Origin: Butyrivibrio hungatei
Lineage (GTDB): Bacteria > Bacillota > Clostridia > Lachnospirales > Lachnospiraceae
Direction: 5' to 3'
DNA: 64,000 nucleotides
Assembly: GCF_900101605.1 (NCBI RefSeq)
Contig: NZ_FMUR01000014.1
Coordinates: forward strand, 40,712-104,711
The notes under the pieces were generated by a model. It did not search any database. It was given only the letters and a program-made list of their open reading frames with translations, and was not told the DNA's origin. Every line of letters begins with the position of its first letter. Position 1 is the first letter of the stretch. Below are positions 59,770-64,000 of this stretch, one piece after another. The translations under genes were made by a program, and so were the position numbers.

Positions 59770-60117
59770 ATGGCTAAAAGAGGTGGTTTCCCCGGAGGCG
59801 GAATGCCCGGAAACATGAGCAATCTTATGAAACAGGCGCAGAGAATGCAGCGCCAGATGGAGGAAAGTCAGAAGGAACTTGAGACAAAAGAGTTCACTGC
59901 AAAGTCCGGCGGCGGTGCTGTAGAGGCAACTGTTTTCGGAAACAAGACTTTGAAGAGCGTAGTTATATCACCTGATGCGGTCGATCCCGATGATGTCGAG
60001 ATGCTTCAGGATATGATAGTTGCCGCAGTCAACGAGGCTATGAAGCAGGCTGATGAAGCAAGCGGAGCCATGATTGGCAAAATGACAGGCGGATTAGGCG
60101 GAGGATTTCCTTTCTGA
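59770..60117 (+). CDS. ybaB: YbaB/EbfC nucleoid-associated protein
   Basis: A 115-residue DNA-binding protein of the YbaB/EbfC family, which bends DNA and binds as a tweezer-like dimer. An N-terminal Gly/Met-rich stretch ([20 protein letters not shown]) precedes the conserved helix [13 protein letters not shown] and the strand region [19 protein letters not shown], then the C-terminal helix [15 protein letters not shown]. Its usual place between dnaX and recR is kept. Overlaps recR by one base. Confidence 0.93.
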   Translation: MAKRGGFPGGGMPGNMSNLMKQAQRMQRQMEESQKELETKEFTAKSGGGAVEATVFGNKTLKSVVISPDAVDPDDVEMLQDMIVAAVNEAMKQADEASGAMIGKMTGGLGGGFPF

Positions 60118-60716
60118 TGGATCTTTACAGCGGACATATTAATCGGCTGATAGATGAACTTGCTTCCCTGCCGGGAATAGGTGGAAAATCGGCGCAGAGG
60201 CTTGCTTTTTATATAATCAATCTTCCTAAGGACAGAGTAAAAAAGCTTGCCGATTCAATAACAAATGCGAGAGAAAATGTACACTACTGCAAAGTGTGCT
60301 GTACGCTTACCGATGAAGATATCTGCCCTATATGCGGCAATCAGAACAGAAATCATAAGATTATTATGGTTGTGGAAAATGCCAGAGATCTGGCTGCATA
60401 TGAGAAAACCGGGAAGTACGAAGGGGTGTACCATGTTTTGCATGGTGCGATCTCTCCGATGTTGGGAATTGGTCCGGGGGATATAAGGCTGGCTGAGCTG
60501 ATGCAGCGGCTTCAGACAGAAGATGTTGAGGAAGTTATTGTAGCGACCAATTCAAGTCTTGAAGGTGAAACAACAGCAATGTATATAAGTAAGCTTATAA
60601 AGCCGACGGGAATCAAGGTTACGAGAATAGCCAGCGGTGTTCCTGTGGGCGGCGACTTGGAATATATTGATGAAGTTACTTTGCTCAGGGCTTTGGAAGG
60701 TAGAACAGAACTGTAA
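60117..60716 (+). CDS. recR: Recombination protein RecR
   Basis: A 199-residue RecR of standard length, working with RecO and RecF to load RecA at gaps. The helix-hairpin-helix [19 protein letters not shown], the four-Cys zinc finger [17 protein letters not shown] (about residues 57-73), the Toprim domain with [14 protein letters not shown], and the Walker-like end [20 protein letters not shown] are all present. Its ATG overlaps the ybaB stop codon (TGATG). Confidence 0.96.
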   Translation: MDLYSGHINRLIDELASLPGIGGKSAQRLAFYIINLPKDRVKKLADSITNARENVHYCKVCCTLTDEDICPICGNQNRNHKIIMVVENARDLAAYEKTGKYEGVYHVLHGAISPMLGIGPGDIRLAELMQRLQTEDVEEVIVATNSSLEGETTAMYISKLIKPTGIKVTRIASGVPVGGDLEYIDEVTLLRALEGRTEL

Positions 60717-60746
60717 GGTTCACAAATTATGGAGGTAATGTAAAAA

Positions 60747-61790
60747 ATGGCAGTAAAAAAAGTGTTATTTGGAGAAACACCAAATAAGGAGCAGGTGTTT
60801 GAGTATCATATCTCAAACAAAAATAATGTTGAGGTTGTTGTGATCAACTTTGGCGTTACCATCAAGAATATTTTTGTACCCGATAAAGATGGGAAGCTTG
60901 TTGATGTGGTCCTTGGATACGATGATATCGCGGGATATCTCGAGAATTCATGCTTCCTTGGTTCAACAGTAGGACCTACAGCGAACAGAATCTGTGAAGC
61001 GAAGTACAAGATTGACGGAAAAGAGTTCTCTCTTCCTGTTAATGACGGACCCAACAATCTTCACACCGATATGGATAACGGATTCCACAAGAGAGTATGG
61101 GACGCCGTAGAAGGTGATGACTGCGTTAAGTTTACTCTTAAAGTTGCAGACGGCGATCTTGGATTTGCAGGAAACAGAGTTTTTGAGGTTACATATTCTC
61201 TTTCTGAGGACAACTCATTGTCTATTCATTACAATGCAACAAGTGATGCCAATACACTTATCAATATGACAAACCACGCATATTTTAACCTTGGCGGTCA
61301 GAATTCGGGATCTATCCTCGATCATACGCTCAAGCTCAATGCGTCACACTATACACCTGTAATTGATTCTGCAGCTATTCCTACAGGTGAGATAGCGGAT
61401 GTTGCCGGAACTCCTTTTGATTTCCTTGCGGAAAAGACAATCGGAAAAGATATTGAGGCAGACAATGCTCAGCTCAAGGCTGTAGGTGGATACGATCACA
61501 ACTATGTTGTCGATGATGCCGACGGATCCATTAAAGAGATCGCGGTTCTTTCATCGCCTAAAACAGGAATAACAATGAAATGCTTTACAGATCTTCCGGG
61601 AGTTCAGCTTTATGCCGGAAACTTCCTTAGCGGAGAAAACTGCAAGGGTGGAGTGAACTACAAGAGCAGAGAGGGTGTATGTCTTGAAACACAGTTTTAC
61701 CCCAACTCTATCAATCAGGAAGGCTTCCCCAAGCCTGTTTTTGGCCCTGATAAAGTTTATGATACAACAACAATCTATCAGTTTGTATAA
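60747..61790 (+). CDS. galM: Aldose 1-epimerase (galactose mutarotase)
   Basis: A 347-residue mutarotase that interconverts alpha and beta anomers of galactose or glucose, feeding sugars to the Leloir pathway. The substrate-binding pattern is seen in VGPTANRICEAKYKIDG (Asn-Arg), NLHTDMDNGFHKRVWD, MTNHAYFNLGGQNSG with the catalytic His, and the C-terminal CLETQFYPNSINQEGFPKP with the catalytic Glu. Ribosome-binding site GGAGG. No other galactose gene is adjacent; this is a stand-alone gene after recR. Confidence 0.93.
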   Translation: MAVKKVLFGETPNKEQVFEYHISNKNNVEVVVINFGVTIKNIFVPDKDGKLVDVVLGYDDIAGYLENSCFLGSTVGPTANRICEAKYKIDGKEFSLPVNDGPNNLHTDMDNGFHKRVWDAVEGDDCVKFTLKVADGDLGFAGNRVFEVTYSLSEDNSLSIHYNATSDANTLINMTNHAYFNLGGQNSGSILDHTLKLNASHYTPVIDSAAIPTGEIADVAGTPFDFLAEKTIGKDIEADNAQLKAVGGYDHNYVVDDADGSIKEIAVLSSPKTGITMKCFTDLPGVQLYAGNFLSGENCKGGVNYKSREGVCLETQFYPNSINQEGFPKPVFGPDKVYDTTTIYQFV

Positions 61791-61860
61791 AGCAAAGATT
61801 TAGTGAATCATTGATGAAATCGGTGATCCGGCGGAAAAACTGATATTATGGAGGTTTGTC

Positions 61861-63084
61861 TTGGCGGAAGTACGTGATTTTAGTGCATATGCCGGTAAAT
61901 TGAATAGCAAAAAAAAGAGCGGTGCATCCGGCAGGCAGACCTCTTACAAGGAAAAGATCAGGAGCCACAAACTCAAAGTTTTTATAAGGGCGGTGGTTAT
62001 TGCCGTATCGTGCACGGTTCTTGTCTCGGTTGTTTATATAAGCTGGCGTGACAAGGTATATTCTGAGGCTATAACTGTAAAAGGAGTGCCGATATCCATT
62101 GAAGATGACACAAGGATTGTAAGCCTCGGCGGACATATGGTGAGGTGCAGTAAAGATGGAGTGAGCTGCTATGATTCGGCAGGAAAAGCACTATGGACAC
62201 AGCCCTATCAGATGCAGAATCCCAAAGCCAGAACGTGTATGAATTCTATAGCTATAGGCGATGACAACGGCCATGAAATTTATGTATGCGATATTAATGG
62301 GCTGCTTGGAAAAGTAGATACCAATATGCCTGTAAGAGATTTTTGTGTATCATCGCAGGGCGTTGTTGCTGCAGTTCTCGATGGAGAAGATGTTGCATGG
62401 ATATATCTTTACAGCGCCCAGGGAGAAGAACTTGCAAGATTCAAAACGACAATGAAGGGATACGGATACCCTCAGAAAATAAGTTTATCTCCGAACGGAC
62501 AGCTTCTGTGCGTGTCTTATCTTGGTCCAGAAAACGGAAGAGTAATGACAAAAGTTGCTTTTTATAATTTTGGAGATGTCGGAAAAAATGTTTCTGAGCA
62601 CCTTGTCAGCTCATATAACTATGATAACTCGGTTGCACCGTTCGTTCAGTTTATGAGCGCCGATAAGGCTTTTTCTGTTTCGACCGATAAGATCATGTTT
62701 TATTCGGGCGCGCAGAAACCTGAGAAACAGGCAGAAGAAGTGATAGAAGATGATGAGATAAGGTCGGTTAGATACAACGATTCATACGTGGGCCTTGTGT
62801 TTGCCGAAGCTTCCGATAAGGGAGCATACAGGCTTCAGGTGTATAACACTGCGGGAAATCGCGTTCTTACTACATATTTTGACATAGACAGTGCAGAAAT
62901 TGTTTTCAGCAACAAGCAGATCATTATCTATAATCAAAATGAATATCTGATAAAGGATATGAACGGAAGAATTAAGTATCAAGGGGAATTTGAAGAGCCT
63001 GTAAGGACAATGATACCCACAGGATCAAAGAGTAACTTTATTTTGGCAACAAGAGAAAGTATTGATACATTGGTGCTTAAGTGA
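61861..63084 (+). CDS. DUF5711-like membrane protein with propeller-type exterior
   Basis: A 407-residue protein with a basic cytoplasmic start (SKKKSGASGRQTSYKEKIRS), one membrane helix (about 38-60, VFIRAVVIAVSCTVLVSVVY) and a ~340-residue extracellular part of repeated strand pairs (VRCSKDGVSCYDSAGKALW; KISLSPNGQLLCVSYLG; RLQVYNTAGNRVL) that suggest a beta-propeller. This matches the DUF5711 family of Lachnospiraceae, function unknown. The start is TTG 61861, 7 bp after GGAGG. It lies 45 bp upstream of the CvpA-like gene, which points to a shared envelope role. Confidence 0.8.
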   Translation: MAEVRDFSAYAGKLNSKKKSGASGRQTSYKEKIRSHKLKVFIRAVVIAVSCTVLVSVVYISWRDKVYSEAITVKGVPISIEDDTRIVSLGGHMVRCSKDGVSCYDSAGKALWTQPYQMQNPKARTCMNSIAIGDDNGHEIYVCDINGLLGKVDTNMPVRDFCVSSQGVVAAVLDGEDVAWIYLYSAQGEELARFKTTMKGYGYPQKISLSPNGQLLCVSYLGPENGRVMTKVAFYNFGDVGKNVSEHLVSSYNYDNSVAPFVQFMSADKAFSVSTDKIMFYSGAQKPEKQAEEVIEDDEIRSVRYNDSYVGLVFAEASDKGAYRLQVYNTAGNRVLTTYFDIDSAEIVFSNKQIIIYNQNEYLIKDMNGRIKYQGEFEEPVRTMIPTGSKSNFILATRESIDTLVLK

Positions 63085-63129
63085 AAATGATATCGTTGTG
63101 TTAAAAAGAAAGCACAGACAGAGGTTTTT

Positions 63130-63576
63130 ATGAGCATAGATATTTCACAGATCGTGATCACAATCGCGGTGATCTGTATTATTTTATGGAGAATATCATA
63201 TGGAGCAAATGTTGGCCTGGTTGCGGAAGCAGCAGGCTTAATTGCTGTTTTGGCAACATTTGCATCTGTGTATTTCATTATGGGTATAACAGAAAATGTC
63301 CTTGATAAGAGCTTTGGAGGAATAATTCCAAAGATAGGATATCTGATAGTGGCATTTGTTGTATACAGGGTTATGACCGGTATCGGAGAAAGCCTGAGAA
63401 AGATGAAGGAAGTTCCGGTGCTTGGGAGCTTTAATAGAATTCTCGGAGCCGTACTCGGAGTAATCGAAGCGATAGCGATTTTATATCTGGTTGAGTATAT
63501 TACAGGTATAAAACTATTGACAGTGCTCCAAGCCGCATGGTTAGGGCTTTTTGGGAAAATTAAAGGGCTGTTTTAA
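63130..63576 (+). CDS. CvpA family membrane protein
   Basis: A 148-residue protein with four predicted helices of the CvpA/colicin V production family. The family layout is present: helix, GANVGLVAEAAGLIAVLATF, then GIIPKIGYLIVAFVVYRV and the Gly-rich end LGSFNRILGAVLGVIEAIAI with the conserved R-x-x-G-x-x-x-G. Role unclear (septum or envelope-related). Last protein gene before the rRNA promoter. Confidence 0.82.
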   Translation: MSIDISQIVITIAVICIILWRISYGANVGLVAEAAGLIAVLATFASVYFIMGITENVLDKSFGGIIPKIGYLIVAFVVYRVMTGIGESLRKMKEVPVLGSFNRILGAVLGVIEAIAILYLVEYITGIKLLTVLQAAWLGLFGKIKGLF

Positions 63577-63617
63577 AAAAGTTTTATAAAATAATAAAAA
63601 AATTTAAAAAAAAGTTA

Positions 63618-63646
63618 TTGACACGGCTATAGGCCTGTGATATTCT
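63618..63646 (+). promoter_or_regulatory. rRNA operon promoter
   Basis: TTGACA, 17 bp, TATTCT, preceded by an A/T-rich UP-element-like tract (63580-63615). The leader that follows (to ~63802) carries a boxA-like GCACTTTGACA near 63680 for antitermination. Only one clear promoter is seen. Confidence 0.85.
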
Positions 63647-63802
63647 AAGTAAGCTGTCGCTGAGGACAGCAACAACAAAGCACTTTGACAAGTAAACAGT
63701 AATGCAACCCTGAAAGATTCCAAAGAGAATAATTCAGAAAAATGTAAATTAACGGACAGAACGAAAAGCCAAGCTTAAGTTCTTAGCCGGATTAAACTTT
63801 TA

Positions 63803-64000
<198 letters not shown>

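Overview
The window is a chromosomal stretch of a Gram-positive clostridium, most likely family Lachnospiraceae and probably near Butyrivibrio/Pseudobutyrivibrio. This rests on the 5' end of a 16S rRNA gene at the right edge, a secondary-alcohol dehydrogenase of the clostridial NADP type, several Lachnospiraceae-style small proteins, strong AGGAGG ribosome-binding sites, frequent TTG/GTG starts and moderately AT-rich coding DNA. A near-consensus sigma-28 promoter and many c-di-GMP enzymes suggest a motile organism. The genus is an inference; the rRNA fragment is too short to settle it.

Left part (0-13.5 kb): the pyrD tail, an AT-rich TetR/ABC/FtsX-type exporter locus that looks acquired, then housekeeping genes: ispE, a DUF1934 protein, an extracellular trigger-factor-like foldase lipoprotein, asnS, an NlpC/P60 hydrolase and guaA. 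A gene of unknown function at 4.9-5.6 kb (minus strand) carries the sigma-28 promoter.

Accessory island (13.5-22.2 kb): it begins right after guaA with an array of hairpins separated by linkers of exactly 25 nt. It holds an orphan PD-(D/E)XK-like nuclease, a Fic protein preceded by a phased array of TTGGGAG sites, a TOTE-type primase/helicase/PLD protein with a large in-frame internal deletion, two more partial copies of the hairpin element, and small enzymes (RibD_C fragment, GrpB, GNAT, S66 peptidase, histidine phosphatase) mixed with gene stubs. This is the most likely place for an undescribed element.

Signalling region (22.2-37.5 kb): a lantibiotic-immunity-like ABC transporter with a fused double permease, divergent from its two-component system. 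Then follows a four-gene operon: HD-GYP phosphodiesterase, giant propeller-sensor hybrid kinase with REC and HPt, a stand-alone REC protein, and a second HD-GYP that has lost several metal ligands. A membrane acyltransferase and a lipoprotein follow.

Metal and stress region (38-52.4 kb): NADP-type alcohol dehydrogenase, a G3E GTPase, a lone cobI-type methyltransferase, three identical-arm 38-bp hairpins, a five-gene zinc uptake operon, two tandem membrane diguanylate cyclases, and a ydjI-ydjG-ydjH-like membrane-stress operon.

Right part (52.5-64 kb): RACo-like ferredoxin/ASKHA protein, cupin/DUF6472/Nudix operon, zinc-ribbon Yip1-like protein, tRNA-Ser(CGA), 6-phosphofructokinase, dnaX-ybaB-recR, galM, DUF5711 and CvpA-like proteins, and an rRNA promoter leading into 16S rRNA.
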